Shown here: positions 9,442-18,225 of the stretch, piece by piece | Layout: each line of letters opens with the position of its first letter | How positions within the stretch are numbered: the stretch's first letter is position 1 | Assembly: GCA_013177855.1 (NCBI GenBank) | Contig: JABLYA010000001.1 | Coordinates: 1,591,573 to 1,655,572 of the forward strand | Reading direction: 5' to 3' | DNA length: 64,000 bases | Source of the DNA: Ignavibacteria bacterium | Lineage (GTDB): Bacteria; Bacteroidota; Ignavibacteria; Ch128b | Made by a program: the position numbers and the translations under genes | Notes under the pieces: generated by a model | Told to the model about the DNA's origin: nothing | What the model saw: the letters and a program-made list of their open reading frames with translations, nothing else | Database searches by the model: none

Positions 9442-10830
9442 TTATTGAAGATTGATCCCTGCGTCTAAAAGTTTTTCAACTTTTTCAAATGTATCTGCTT
9501 CGGAGTAAAATCTTAAAATAGGTTCTGTACCAGATGCTCTGATTAACAGCCAGCCATTTTCAACAAAAAATTTGTAACCATCAAGATCAGAGGTTCTAAT
9601 TACATCGTAGCCGTTGAGAGATTTAATTGTTCCACTTTTGCATTTTGAAAGAATTGCCTGTTTTTTCTCTTCTGTAGTGTGGATATCAATTCTTTTGTAT
9701 TTGTGTGGACCGAATTCGTCTTCCAGTGATTGAACAAGCTCACTTAAAGGTTTTTGATAATCAATTAAAAGTTCTGTTAAAAGTAAACCTAAAAATATTC
9801 CATCTCTTTCAGGTAAATGAATTTTCACGCCAATACCACCGCTTTCTTCACCTCCAATAAGTACATCTTTTTCAAGCATTAATTTACAAACATGCTTGAA
9901 ACCAACTGGTGTAACAGTGATTTCGAGCCCAAATTTATCACACATTTTGTCCAGCATTTCAGTTGTTGAGAATGTCTTTACAACCATTCCACGCAAATTT
10001 TTCTTTTCGTAAAGATATTTTAACAACAGAGAGAAAATTTTATGTGAATCGACAAATTGCCCTTTTTCATCCATTGCACCAATTCGATCTGCATCGCCGT
10101 CAACCGCAAGACCGATATCGTATTTGCCTTTTACAACAGTTTCAGAAAGTTCTTTTAAGTTTTCTTCGAGCGGTTCAGGATTGATTTTTCCAAATAGAGG
10201 ATTGTGTTCATTATGAATTTCATCAATTCCAAGAAGTTCGTTCATAAATCCCTGTCCCGAACCATACATTGAGTCATAAACAATCTTCAAGCCTGAATTT
10301 TTAATTTTATTGATATCAAACTTGGTGATAATGTAGTCTTTGTAAAATTTTCTCAGATCAGTCAAAACGATTAAGCCTTTATCAACGAGTTCATCAAATT
10401 CTTTTAACTTAAAATCTTTTTCAACATTAGGAAGTTCTTTTTCGACTTCAGCGACCATTTCTGGATGAGCAGAGCCGCCAAATTCACCTTTGATTTTGAA
10501 ACCATTATACTTTGGAGGATTGTGAGAAGCAGTTATCATTATTCCGCCAGCCAGATTCATATTCTTTGCTGCAAGTGAAACCATTGGAGAAGAGACCATC
10601 TGATCAGCAAGCAAAGTTTTTATGCCTTTAGAGGCTAAAACTCTTGCGACTAATTTTCCATATTCATCAGAGAGGAAACGAGCATCATAACCCACAACAA
10701 TTCCATTCTGGATTTTGGGATGAGAAGAAAAGTATTTTGCAGTTGCAAGTGAAACTGTAATTAAATTTTCAAATGTAAAATCATCGGAAATAACTCCACG
10801 CCAGCCGTCAGTTCCAAATTTTATTTTCAT
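9442..10830 (-). CDS. Phosphoglucomutase/phosphomannomutase family protein
   Basis: This is an alpha-D-phosphohexomutase that interconverts sugar 1- and 6-phosphates, 462 residues. The four family landmarks are present in order: the phosphoserine loop ITASHNPPKYNG (Ser about residue 101), the magnesium loop DGDADRIG, the sugar-binding GGEESGG, and the phosphate-binding RASGTEP near the C-terminus. It probably supplies glucose-1-phosphate or mannose-1-phosphate for cell-surface glycans or storage sugar; sequence alone does not separate the substrates. It is the first gene of a short leftward operon with the DUF2279 gene and lies divergent to the ECF sigma operon. Confidence 0.9.
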   Translation of the reverse strand: MKIKFGTDGWRGVISDDFTFENLITVSLATAKYFSSHPKIQNGIVVGYDARFLSDEYGKLVARVLASKGIKTLLADQMVSSPMVSLAAKNMNLAGGIMITASHNPPKYNGFKIKGEFGGSAHPEMVAEVEKELPNVEKDFKLKEFDELVDKGLIVLTDLRKFYKDYIITKFDINKIKNSGLKIVYDSMYGSGQGFMNELLGIDEIHNEHNPLFGKINPEPLEENLKELSETVVKGKYDIGLAVDGDADRIGAMDEKGQFVDSHKIFSLLLKYLYEKKNLRGMVVKTFSTTEMLDKMCDKFGLEITVTPVGFKHVCKLMLEKDVLIGGEESGGIGVKIHLPERDGIFLGLLLTELLIDYQKPLSELVQSLEDEFGPHKYKRIDIHTTEEKKQAILSKCKSGTIKSLNGYDVIRTSDLDGYKFFVENGWLLIRASGTEPILRFYSEADTFEKVEKLLDAGINLQ

Positions 10831-11028
10831 AACTTCTCCGTAATTTGTTTTTGTTGAAATGTCAATAGCAAAATTACTTAAATCTAAAGAATAGTTTAAG
10901 ACCTAATTTCATTAAATCAAATACGATTTTATTATCAAAATATTTAAGTTCCATCATTCAGGTGTCGCTTAATTGACAAATTTTAAGAGAAATTAAACTT
11001 CTTTTGACCTATTTTTGTCAATAGATAG

Positions 11029-11583
11029 ATGAAAAGTCAGTTAGATGATAATGTTTTAATTGATAGATTTTTAGCCGGCGATACGAAGGCTTTTAATCTG
11101 CTTGTCGAAAAATATAAAAGGAAAATCTATCTGACTGTTTATAGATTGCTCGGAAATCATGAAGACGCCAGTGACATTACTCAAGAAGTCATAATTAAAA
11201 TGTATAATGAATTAAAAAATTTTAGACGTGAGTCATCAATTTATACTTGGATTTATAGGATAGCGACAAATTTATCGTTGAATGAGTTAAAAAGGCGAAA
11301 AATTAGAAGTTTTTTTGATTTTGATGAACTTGAAGAATGGTTATTTAAGGATGAAAAACAATCACCCGAATTAAGCTTTAGAGAAAATGAATTGTCTAAT
11401 AAAATACAGGAAGCGATAAATAAGCTTCCAGAAAAACAAAGAACAGTATTTACTTTAAGATATTATGATGGTCTTTCTTATGAGGAAATTTCTGAAATAC
11501 TTGGGACTTCAGTCGGTGCTTTGAAAGCAAATTACTTTCATGCAATCAATAAATTGCAAAAGGAGTTGAAAGATGTTCTGTGA
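11029..11583 (+). CDS. ECF-type RNA polymerase sigma factor
   Basis: A sigma-70 family extracytoplasmic-function sigma factor of 184 residues. Region 2 (about residues 20-90) has the DITQEV and WIYRIATNL signatures. Region 4 (about residues 125-180) has LPEKQRTVFTLRYYDGLSYEEISEILG, the helix-turn-helix that reads the -35 box. The next gene is a zinc-finger anti-sigma factor overlapping by 11 bases, the normal arrangement for a RpoE-like stress circuit. TATTTTTG at 11010-11017 is a possible promoter box, with no clear upstream partner. Autoregulation is likely but not shown. Confidence 0.92.
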   Translation: MKSQLDDNVLIDRFLAGDTKAFNLLVEKYKRKIYLTVYRLLGNHEDASDITQEVIIKMYNELKNFRRESSIYTWIYRIATNLSLNELKRRKIRSFFDFDELEEWLFKDEKQSPELSFRENELSNKIQEAINKLPEKQRTVFTLRYYDGLSYEEISEILGTSVGALKANYFHAINKLQKELKDVL

Positions 11584-12199
11584 TGATTACAAAAAATTAA
11601 TGATCGAATATTTTGATACGGGTCTAAAAGATCAAGATAAAATCCGTCTCGATGAACACCTCGAAATTTGCAGCTCTTGCAAAATGGAGTTTAATGAACT
11701 TGAAAAACTATTTAATTCATTGGAAAGAGAAAATCAAATCGTGTTAGTGGAAAGCGAAAAGTATATTCAATCAATTGATGTAGATGAGATTATTGCGCGA
11801 AAGAAAAAAAGGAAATGGTTTGAATTTCAATTCAGTCAATCAATAGCTTTTGCTCTAATTCTCTTAGTTTCCATTGTGATTTATTTTAACTTAACAAAGG
11901 TGAATAACCTGAACAATAAAAGTTTAAATGGTGAACTAACTATGAGCGAAACAACAACAAACGATTTTTTAGGAGATTATATTAATCAAGATTATCTATA
12001 TGAAAATGTTGATGAAACAATTCTATCTCAATCTGATTACTTCAAAGATGTATTAAATTTCATTGATGAATTAGAATCTTTAGCCTTTACTAATCAAGAT
12101 TTATTAATCGGAACTGAAACCGAGATAAATAAAATTGATGAAAATGATGTGGACGAAATAATAGCCCAATTAGAAAATAAAAAATTCTTAGGAGAATAA
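11573..12199 (+). CDS. Anti-sigma factor with putative zinc finger, single-pass membrane protein
   Basis: This 208-residue protein begins with the zf-HC2 motif HxxxCxxC (His29, Cys33, Cys36; HLEICSSC), which in ZAS-type anti-sigma factors folds into the domain that sequesters the sigma factor. A single transmembrane helix spans about residues 90-108. The remaining 100 residues are acidic, low-complexity and presumably periplasmic, so they may sense envelope stress or be cleaved. The start overlaps the sigma gene by 11 bases, indicating translational coupling. Its release mechanism cannot be read from the sequence. Confidence 0.85.
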   Translation: MFCDDYKKLMIEYFDTGLKDQDKIRLDEHLEICSSCKMEFNELEKLFNSLERENQIVLVESEKYIQSIDVDEIIARKKKRKWFEFQFSQSIAFALILLVSIVIYFNLTKVNNLNNKSLNGELTMSETTTNDFLGDYINQDYLYENVDETILSQSDYFKDVLNFIDELESLAFTNQDLLIGTETEINKIDENDVDEIIAQLENKKFLGE

Positions 12200-12202
12200 G
12201 AT

Positions 12203-12676
12203 ATGAGAATCATTTTAAGCTTTTTGGTTTTAATGTTTGTATTTAATCAGGTGAATGCCCAGCAATGGGGAATGCGTGATAACCAGAGAAAGAAATTGGA
12301 AGAATTCAAAAAAATTAAGTTGATAGAGGAGCTTGATTTAAATCAAGATGAATCTACTCGGTTTTTCGCTTTATATAATGAGCACCAGAAAAAGGTTCGA
12401 GATATTCAAAAGGAAAGAGATAAAGTTATCGATCAAATTGAAAGATTGATCAAAGATGAAAACAAATTTCAACCTAAAAAATTTGAAGAGCTTGAGCAAA
12501 GATTGAATGAACTTGAACAGGAATTATTTAGAAACCGAACGGAGTTTCATTCAAATATCAAAAATGTTCTATCCCCATATAAAGTTGCAAAGTATTATGT
12601 TTTTGAACGACAATTTATGCGTGAAGTAAATAAACTTTTGATGATGAGAAGGGGTAGACAACTGCCTGAAGAATAA
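12203..12676 (+). CDS. Spy/CpxP-like periplasmic protein (putative)
   Basis: This is a small exported helical protein of 157 residues. The signal peptide covers about residues 1-19 (cleavage after VNA). The mature part is almost entirely charged alpha helix with a long predicted coiled region, similar in size and composition to Spy/CpxP-type envelope chaperones and the metal-resistance zraP group; a true LTxxQ motif is not clear. It follows the anti-sigma gene by 3 bases and so is probably an effector or feedback component of that ECF circuit. The family assignment is by resemblance only. Confidence 0.6.
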   Translation: MRIILSFLVLMFVFNQVNAQQWGMRDNQRKKLEEFKKIKLIEELDLNQDESTRFFALYNEHQKKVRDIQKERDKVIDQIERLIKDENKFQPKKFEELEQRLNELEQELFRNRTEFHSNIKNVLSPYKVAKYYVFERQFMREVNKLLMMRRGRQLPEE

Positions 12677-12735
12677 AATTTTGGGAGATTAAAATTAAAA
12701 AAGAAGTTTTCTGCGTTCTTCACATTTGATCAAAT

Positions 12736-12767
12736 CTTGTAATTTTTTTTTCAAAGTAATATTTTTG
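12736..12767 (+). promoter_or_regulatory. Bacteroidota-like promoter for tRNA-Leu
   Basis: CTTG at 12736-12739 (one mismatch to TTTG), 20 bases, then TATTTTTG at 12760-12767, which matches TAnnTTTG. The tRNA begins 13 bases after the second box. Confidence 0.5.
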
Positions 12768-12779
12768 CACCAGTTCTTT

Positions 12780-12861
12780 GCGGAAGTGGTGGAACTGGTA
12801 GACACACCATCTTGAGGGGGTGGCGCCGAGAGGCGTGCGGGTTCAAGTCCCGCCTTCCGCA
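12780..12861 (+). tRNA. tRNA-Leu (anticodon GAG)
   Basis: The acceptor arms GCGGAAG and CTTCCGC pair perfectly with A as discriminator. The D arm contains GGTAGAC, the anticodon stem CCATC/GGTGG encloses loop TTGAGGG giving anticodon GAG, and there is a long variable arm typical of class II tRNA. The T arm GTTCAAGTC is canonical. The 3' CCA is not encoded. Confidence 0.97.
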
Positions 12862-12921
12862 CAAAATTTTTTGTAGAGTTAACTTTAAATCCATCATAAT
12901 CATAATAAACGGAGCTAAAAT

Positions 12922-13683
12922 ATGAAGTTGTTTCGAGCGTTTGCTATAATCATTTTATTTACTTTATCACTTCAAGCTCAAGAAATGAATCCCGAGGCAG
13001 CCAAATTATATAATGACGGTAATCAAAAAATGAAAGAAGGAAATTTTTCGGCTGCACTTCAGCTTTATGAACAGGCATTAAAAATTCAAAAAGATTATAG
13101 AATTCTCTATCAGAAGGGAATTGCCCATAGAAGGATGAATCAACTTGATCAAGCCTATAATGATCTAACAGAAGCACTCAAACTCAAACCTGATTTTGAT
13201 TTAGCTTATAATGCACTTGGAACACTGGAATACACTCGTGGAAATTATGAGCAATCGGTTAACAATTTTCTTAAGACACTTGAACTCACCAAAAATGCCC
13301 AGCTGAAAAATCAGGTTGAAAAAAATATCTCCCTCTCTTATCTAAAACTTGGAGATCAGTACTTAAAGAATTTTGAATATGAAAAAGCAATTGATAATCT
13401 TAAAAAAGCCATTCAATATGATCAAAAAAATGATGCTGCTTATTTAGCTCTTGCGCGAGCTTATGTTGAAACTGGCAAATATGATGATGCGCTTGTTTCA
13501 GCAGACAATGCATTAAAATACCGAAACAAAATTCCTAAAGGTGGAATTTATTATTACAAAGGTCTGGCTCTCAAGAATCTTGGAAAGTTAAACGAAGCCA
13601 AAGCAGCATTTGAAGAAGGAAAAAAAGATCCAACCTACAAAGCAGTTTGTGATTACGAGATTAAAAACCTCCCTAAACAATAA
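12922..13683 (+). CDS. Exported TPR-repeat protein
   Basis: A 253-residue protein with a signal peptide (about residues 1-19, ending LQAQ) and at least five tetratricopeptide repeats covering most of the mature chain. Typical repeat cores include AxLxYNxGxxxxKxGNFSAAL, ALKLKPDFDLAYNALG and AIDNLKKAIQYDQKNDAAY. TPR solenoids mediate protein-protein contacts, here in the periplasm or at the outer membrane. It sits alone between tRNA-Leu and a strong terminator. The partner is unknown. Confidence 0.85.
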   Translation: MKLFRAFAIIILFTLSLQAQEMNPEAAKLYNDGNQKMKEGNFSAALQLYEQALKIQKDYRILYQKGIAHRRMNQLDQAYNDLTEALKLKPDFDLAYNALGTLEYTRGNYEQSVNNFLKTLELTKNAQLKNQVEKNISLSYLKLGDQYLKNFEYEKAIDNLKKAIQYDQKNDAAYLALARAYVETGKYDDALVSADNALKYRNKIPKGGIYYYKGLALKNLGKLNEAKAAFEEGKKDPTYKAVCDYEIKNLPKQ

Positions 13684-13694
13684 CTGATAAATAG

Positions 13695-13727
13695 AAAGCC
13701 GCCTCTTGCAGGCGGTTTTCTGTTTTA
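13695..13727 (+). terminator. Rho-independent terminator
   Basis: A GC-rich stem (AAAGCCGCC at 13695-13703 with GGCGGTTTT at 13711-13719, one G-U pair) with a 7-nt loop, followed by TTTTCTGTTTT. It separates the TPR gene from the large envelope operon that begins at 13778. Confidence 0.85.
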
Positions 13728-13777
13728 AATTGTTATTGCAAATCTTTTTGAATGGGTTTATCTTTATTTCAAAAACT

Positions 13778-15256
13778 ATGAATGAATTTCAATCACTTCT
13801 AATCTTAGCTGCAATCACTATCTCGTTGCTCATCTTGTTTGAATTTCTTGCGAGAAAAAATGTTATAACTAAAAACCTTTCCCGAAAATTATTGCATATT
13901 ACAACAGGCTTTATTGTTGTTTATCTTCCTTTTGTTGTACAAAATTTCTGGCTCGTTGTTTTTGTCGGGACAGCATTTAGTATCTCGAATTTTATTTTAA
14001 TTAAAAAGCATTTAATCAAACAAATAAACGATACAGGAACTGTAAATTGGGGGATTTTTTATTATCCACTTTCTTTTTTGATATGCACTTTGCTTTTCTG
14101 GAATGTAAATAAATTCATAATCAGTTTGAGCTTTTTGATTTTTTCAATTGGAGATGCATTTGCTGCACTTGTTGGAAATTATTCGTCAATTAAATATCTG
14201 ACACGCATTACCAAAGAGCCAAAGACTTTTAATGGTGTGATTGCGTTTGTACTAAGTTCTTTTTTCCTTCTATGGATTGTAAAAGTTTTTCTGTGGGAAA
14301 AATTGAATTTTATAGATTATAATTGGTTAGAGTTTTCTTTCCTTGCTTTAATATTTTCCTTGCTCGGGGGAATTACTGAAGCGGTTAGTACTAAAGGTAC
14401 AGATAATCTTAGCTTACCTATTATACTTTCGTCAGCAACAATGATGTTTTTTGTAAAAGGGATTGATTTAAGCTCATTTGTTCTCGCATTTGTTCTTGCA
14501 TTTTTGATTTCAATCTTTTCATATAAAATGAAATTTCTTGATCTGGGTGGTTCAGCTGTAACTTTTCTTTTGGCGGTTTTCATATTTGGAATTGGAGGAT
14601 GGAAATGGACAATTCCGATTCTTACATTCTTCATTTTCTCATCGCTTCTCTCAAAAATTGCTGAAAGAATAAGCAAAAAAGATGTGAGTTCAATTTTTGA
14701 AAAAGGGAGTCAAAGGGATTATAAACAAGTCCTTGCAAATGGCGGGGTACCTTTGCTTATTATTGTTTTAGGTAATTTGGTACCATTGAAAATTGATTGG
14801 TATTCGATCTACTTGCTTTCGATTGCAATTGCTACTGCTAATACCTGGTCGACTGAATTTGGAACTCTCTTCGCAAAGAATGTCTATTTGATTACAAATT
14901 TCAGAAAGGTTACACCAGGAATTTCTGGAGGGATTTCATTTATCGGTACTTTGGGCGGTGTTTTAGGCTCTATTTTGATCATCTTAAGCGCAGGATTTTT
15001 TATTCCATTAAATCTTAAAATTTTTCTTTCAATTGTTTTCTTCGCATTGCTTGGTAATTTGTTTGATAGTCTAATGGGTGCAACGATTCAGGTAATTTAC
15101 AAATGTTCGATTTGCGGAAAATTAACAGAGAAGAAGTTTCATTGTTCTAAAGAAACTGATTATCACAAAGGCATAAAGTTCATTGATAATGATATGGTTA
15201 ATTTAGGTTCGGTTTTTTTCATAAGTTTAGTTTATTTCCTATTTTTGATTGTATGA
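13778..15256 (+). CDS. Fusion: dolichol/phytol kinase-like domain + DUF92 (VTE6-like) domain
   Basis: A polytopic membrane protein of 492 residues. The N-terminal half (about residues 1-205) belongs to the CTP-dependent dolichol/phytol kinase and phosphatidate cytidylyltransferase superfamily, with SRKLLHITTGF near residues 30-40 and SIGDAFAALVGN near residue 130. The C-terminal half matches DUF92/TMEM19, the family of plant VTE6 phytyl-phosphate kinase. It has AIATANTWSTEFG, TPGISGG and the family's C-terminal CSICGK...HC...DNDMVN signature. Such a fusion could phosphorylate a prenyl alcohol twice. I start at ATG 13778; the longer in-frame start at 13706 lies inside the terminator. It overlaps the next gene by 4 bases. 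The substrate is inferred. Confidence 0.8.
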   Translation: MNEFQSLLILAAITISLLILFEFLARKNVITKNLSRKLLHITTGFIVVYLPFVVQNFWLVVFVGTAFSISNFILIKKHLIKQINDTGTVNWGIFYYPLSFLICTLLFWNVNKFIISLSFLIFSIGDAFAALVGNYSSIKYLTRITKEPKTFNGVIAFVLSSFFLLWIVKVFLWEKLNFIDYNWLEFSFLALIFSLLGGITEAVSTKGTDNLSLPIILSSATMMFFVKGIDLSSFVLAFVLAFLISIFSYKMKFLDLGGSAVTFLLAVFIFGIGGWKWTIPILTFFIFSSLLSKIAERISKKDVSSIFEKGSQRDYKQVLANGGVPLLIIVLGNLVPLKIDWYSIYLLSIAIATANTWSTEFGTLFAKNVYLITNFRKVTPGISGGISFIGTLGGVLGSILIILSAGFFIPLNLKIFLSIVFFALLGNLFDSLMGATIQVIYKCSICGKLTEKKFHCSKETDYHKGIKFIDNDMVNLGSVFFISLVYFLFLIV

Positions 15257-18225
15257 GAAGGCTAATTTTTATAATAATTATAGTATCTTTTCGTCTACTA
15301 TTTGCTCAAACATCGATTGATAAATTTGAAAGAGGGCTAAGACTTTACGAGGAGGGATTTTATGCTGAGGCTTATCAGATATTTAATGAAATTAAAGAAA
15401 GCAAAGAATTAAGCTATGAATCATTAGCTCAAATTTATTTTCTTCTTGGTGAGATAAAATACAGATTAAATGAATTTGTTGAAGCTACCTTCGATCTGGA
15501 AAATTATGTAATTAAATTTCCTTATGATAAAAATTATGATCTTGCTCTCTTAAAGTTAGGTCAAATTTATTTTACTCTTGGGGTTTTTACTAATGCTGAG
15601 AAATTCCTGATTAAGCTAATTGAAAATGTCCCTGACAGCAGATACATAGGTCTTGCTCACTACTGGTTGGGTGAAGTTTATTCTGCCCAGGATAGATTTG
15701 AAGATGCTGAAAAAAATTTTCTTGAAGCTTTAAGTTATAAAGAATCAAATACAAAACTCGATCACACCTATTTTTCTCTTGGTTATCTATATGAAAAATT
15801 AAAATTATATGATAAGGCTGAGTATTACTATGAAAGTCTGATAATGAGTTTTCCAAATTCTCAACTTACTCCGCTTGGACTTGTAAGAGTTGCACTTGCT
15901 CATTACATCAACGGAAATTATAATAAAGCAATTTCGCGATTAAACGATCCAAAGGTTCGCTCACTTTCACAACAAAATCTCGCTGAAGCTTATTACATTC
16001 TTGCCAATAGTTATTATAAGATTGGAAAGTTTTATGAAGCTCAAGTAGAATTTCAGAATGTTGTTAATAGATATCCAGACTCAAAAATGGTAAGACCCGC
16101 AAAGTATGGTCTTGCTTGGTCTTTCTATCAACAAAATAAATTCGAACAAGCTCATAGAGTCTTTAAAGATTTAAGCACAGGTGATGATTCATTAGCTGAG
16201 AGGTCACTTTACTGGCTTGGATTTATCAGCAGAAACCTTGAAAACAATCAAAGAGCCATTCAAGAATTTTCAGGTTACATCTCAAAATATCCTTCAAGTG
16301 AATTTACTTCGAAAGCTAAATTTCAAATTGGTTTGATAAACTACGAATTAAAGAAATATCAGGATGCAGAGCGGTTCTTGATTGAAGTTATCGAAGACAC
16401 TTTAGATGAAAAAACTCGTGCAAGTGCGGCACTTTTACTCGGTACAATTTCGATGGATAGAAAAAACTTCCGTGTGGCAAAAACCAATTTTGAACTTGCT
16501 GTAAGTTTAATTGATGAAAATGACGAAGATTTTTCTGATGCTTTACTTGGGCTCGCCATTTCTAATTTTTATTTGAATAATTTTGATGCAACTATTTTTA
16601 TTGCCAATAGAATTTTAAGTAGAAAGAATTTCAGAGATGAGGACAAAGTTAGATTTTATCTTGCTGAATCCTATTTCACACTTAATCAATACAATAATGC
16701 AATTAAAGAGTATGAACGGGTGATAAAATTAACGAACGATGAATTATTGAAAGAGTTATCAACCTATGGTTTAATCTATTGCAATTTCAACACAAAAAAT
16801 TATTCAAAAGTGATTCAGTTAGCTCAACAATTTCTTGATAATTTCACCTATTCGAAATATTACAATGAAGTCAAATTAAGGCTTGCAGATTCTTATTATG
16901 CTCAGAAAAATTTTGCAAAAGCAAGCCAGCTTTATCGTGACTATTTTTCCGATCCTGATGCACGGGGAAGTGATTATGTTTCTTATCAACTTTCACAGGC
17001 TCTCTTCAGAGCAGGAAATCTTGAGGGTGCAATTGATGAACTGAAAAGATTCTTGAATCAGTATCCAGCCTCACGATATGCTGATGAAGTTCAATATTTA
17101 ATTGGCTGGATTAGATTTAAGCAAGGGAAATATGAAACGAGTATCGAAGAATATAGGAAGCTCATTAATTCGTTCCCAAATTCTCCAATTGTACCTCTTG
17201 CATATTACTCAATTGGGGATGCTTATTTCAATCTCGGTTTGTATGATAAAGCAATAGCAAGCTATGACCAGGTTTTGAAAAACTATCCAAATTCTCAATT
17301 TGTTATCGATGCAATGAATGGAATTCAATACGCTTATGTTGCTCAGGGTAAAATTGATCTTGCAGCTCAGGTGATAACAGATTTTGTATTTTCAAATCCA
17401 GGAAATCCACATCTCGATAAGCTTCTAATTAAAAAAGGAGATTTGTATTTATCGCAAAGAAGATACCAGGAGGCAATTTCTGCATATAGAGAATTTATTT
17501 CATTTTTCCCCAATAGTTCATTAACTACAAGTGCATATTATTCAATTGCGAAAGCTTTTGTCCAGCTAAAATCTTATGATGATGCAATTTTCAATCTTTC
17601 AATCATTATAAGAAATTATTCAAACGATGAACTTGCCGATGATGCAATTCTTGAACTTGGCAACATTTACAGAACTTTGAATAGATTTGATGATGCTATT
17701 GAACAATTCCAGAATTTGATTCAGAATTATCCAAAGTCAAATTTGATTGCCGAAGCAAATTACTGGCTGGGTAAAGCGTATCTTGAAAAAGGCGATTTAA
17801 CAAATGCTAAGTCAAAATTTTTAGAAGTCTCTTCGAGATTTAAAGAATCGGGTTTTTATTCCAGAGCATTGTTTGATCTTGGTAAAATTGAGTATGAAGC
17901 CAGACCAGATACCGCTCTAAATTATTTCAAAAAAGTAGTGGAATTACGAAACGATGAATTTGGAGCTGAAAGTCAATATCTAATTGGTGAAATCTTATTA
18001 AAGAAAAAGAATTATCAAGATGCAATTGCAGAATATCTAAAATTAAGATATGCATTTGCAGGTTATACAGATTGGCTTGTAAAAGGTTTATTTAAAGTTG
18101 CACAGATTTATGAAACAATTAAAGACAAAAAGAAAGCAAGAGAATTTTATAATGAAGTTGCCAAACTTGATCCAAAAGGTGAATTAGGACAAGCAGCGAA
18201 AAATAAGTTGAGAAGATTGCGATGA
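15253..18225 (+). CDS. Large exported TPR-repeat protein (YbgF/CpoB/BamD-like)
   Basis: A 990-residue protein with a signal peptide (about residues 1-19) followed by more than twenty tetratricopeptide-type repeats. Many show the FPNS or YPNS turn between repeats (VDRYPDSK, SKYPSSEFT, NQYPASRYADE) typical of Tol-Pal-associated YbgF/CpoB and BamD-like proteins. It should form a long periplasmic solenoid. It overlaps the genes before and after by 4 bases in an operon with ExbB/ExbD/TonB homologues, so it may be a scaffold linking the outer membrane to that energised complex. It is far longer than CpoB or BamD, so it is not an orthologue of either. Confidence 0.85.
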   Translation: MRRLIFIIIIVSFRLLFAQTSIDKFERGLRLYEEGFYAEAYQIFNEIKESKELSYESLAQIYFLLGEIKYRLNEFVEATFDLENYVIKFPYDKNYDLALLKLGQIYFTLGVFTNAEKFLIKLIENVPDSRYIGLAHYWLGEVYSAQDRFEDAEKNFLEALSYKESNTKLDHTYFSLGYLYEKLKLYDKAEYYYESLIMSFPNSQLTPLGLVRVALAHYINGNYNKAISRLNDPKVRSLSQQNLAEAYYILANSYYKIGKFYEAQVEFQNVVNRYPDSKMVRPAKYGLAWSFYQQNKFEQAHRVFKDLSTGDDSLAERSLYWLGFISRNLENNQRAIQEFSGYISKYPSSEFTSKAKFQIGLINYELKKYQDAERFLIEVIEDTLDEKTRASAALLLGTISMDRKNFRVAKTNFELAVSLIDENDEDFSDALLGLAISNFYLNNFDATIFIANRILSRKNFRDEDKVRFYLAESYFTLNQYNNAIKEYERVIKLTNDELLKELSTYGLIYCNFNTKNYSKVIQLAQQFLDNFTYSKYYNEVKLRLADSYYAQKNFAKASQLYRDYFSDPDARGSDYVSYQLSQALFRAGNLEGAIDELKRFLNQYPASRYADEVQYLIGWIRFKQGKYETSIEEYRKLINSFPNSPIVPLAYYSIGDAYFNLGLYDKAIASYDQVLKNYPNSQFVIDAMNGIQYAYVAQGKIDLAAQVITDFVFSNPGNPHLDKLLIKKGDLYLSQRRYQEAISAYREFISFFPNSSLTTSAYYSIAKAFVQLKSYDDAIFNLSIIIRNYSNDELADDAILELGNIYRTLNRFDDAIEQFQNLIQNYPKSNLIAEANYWLGKAYLEKGDLTNAKSKFLEVSSRFKESGFYSRALFDLGKIEYEARPDTALNYFKKVVELRNDEFGAESQYLIGEILLKKKNYQDAIAEYLKLRYAFAGYTDWLVKGLFKVAQIYETIKDKKKAREFYNEVAKLDPKGELGQAAKNKLRRLR

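Noticed and set aside
13706-13777. Longer start of the prenol-kinase/DUF92 fusion
   Set aside because: The 24 extra residues lie in the terminator region of the previous gene and do not resemble the family N-terminus.
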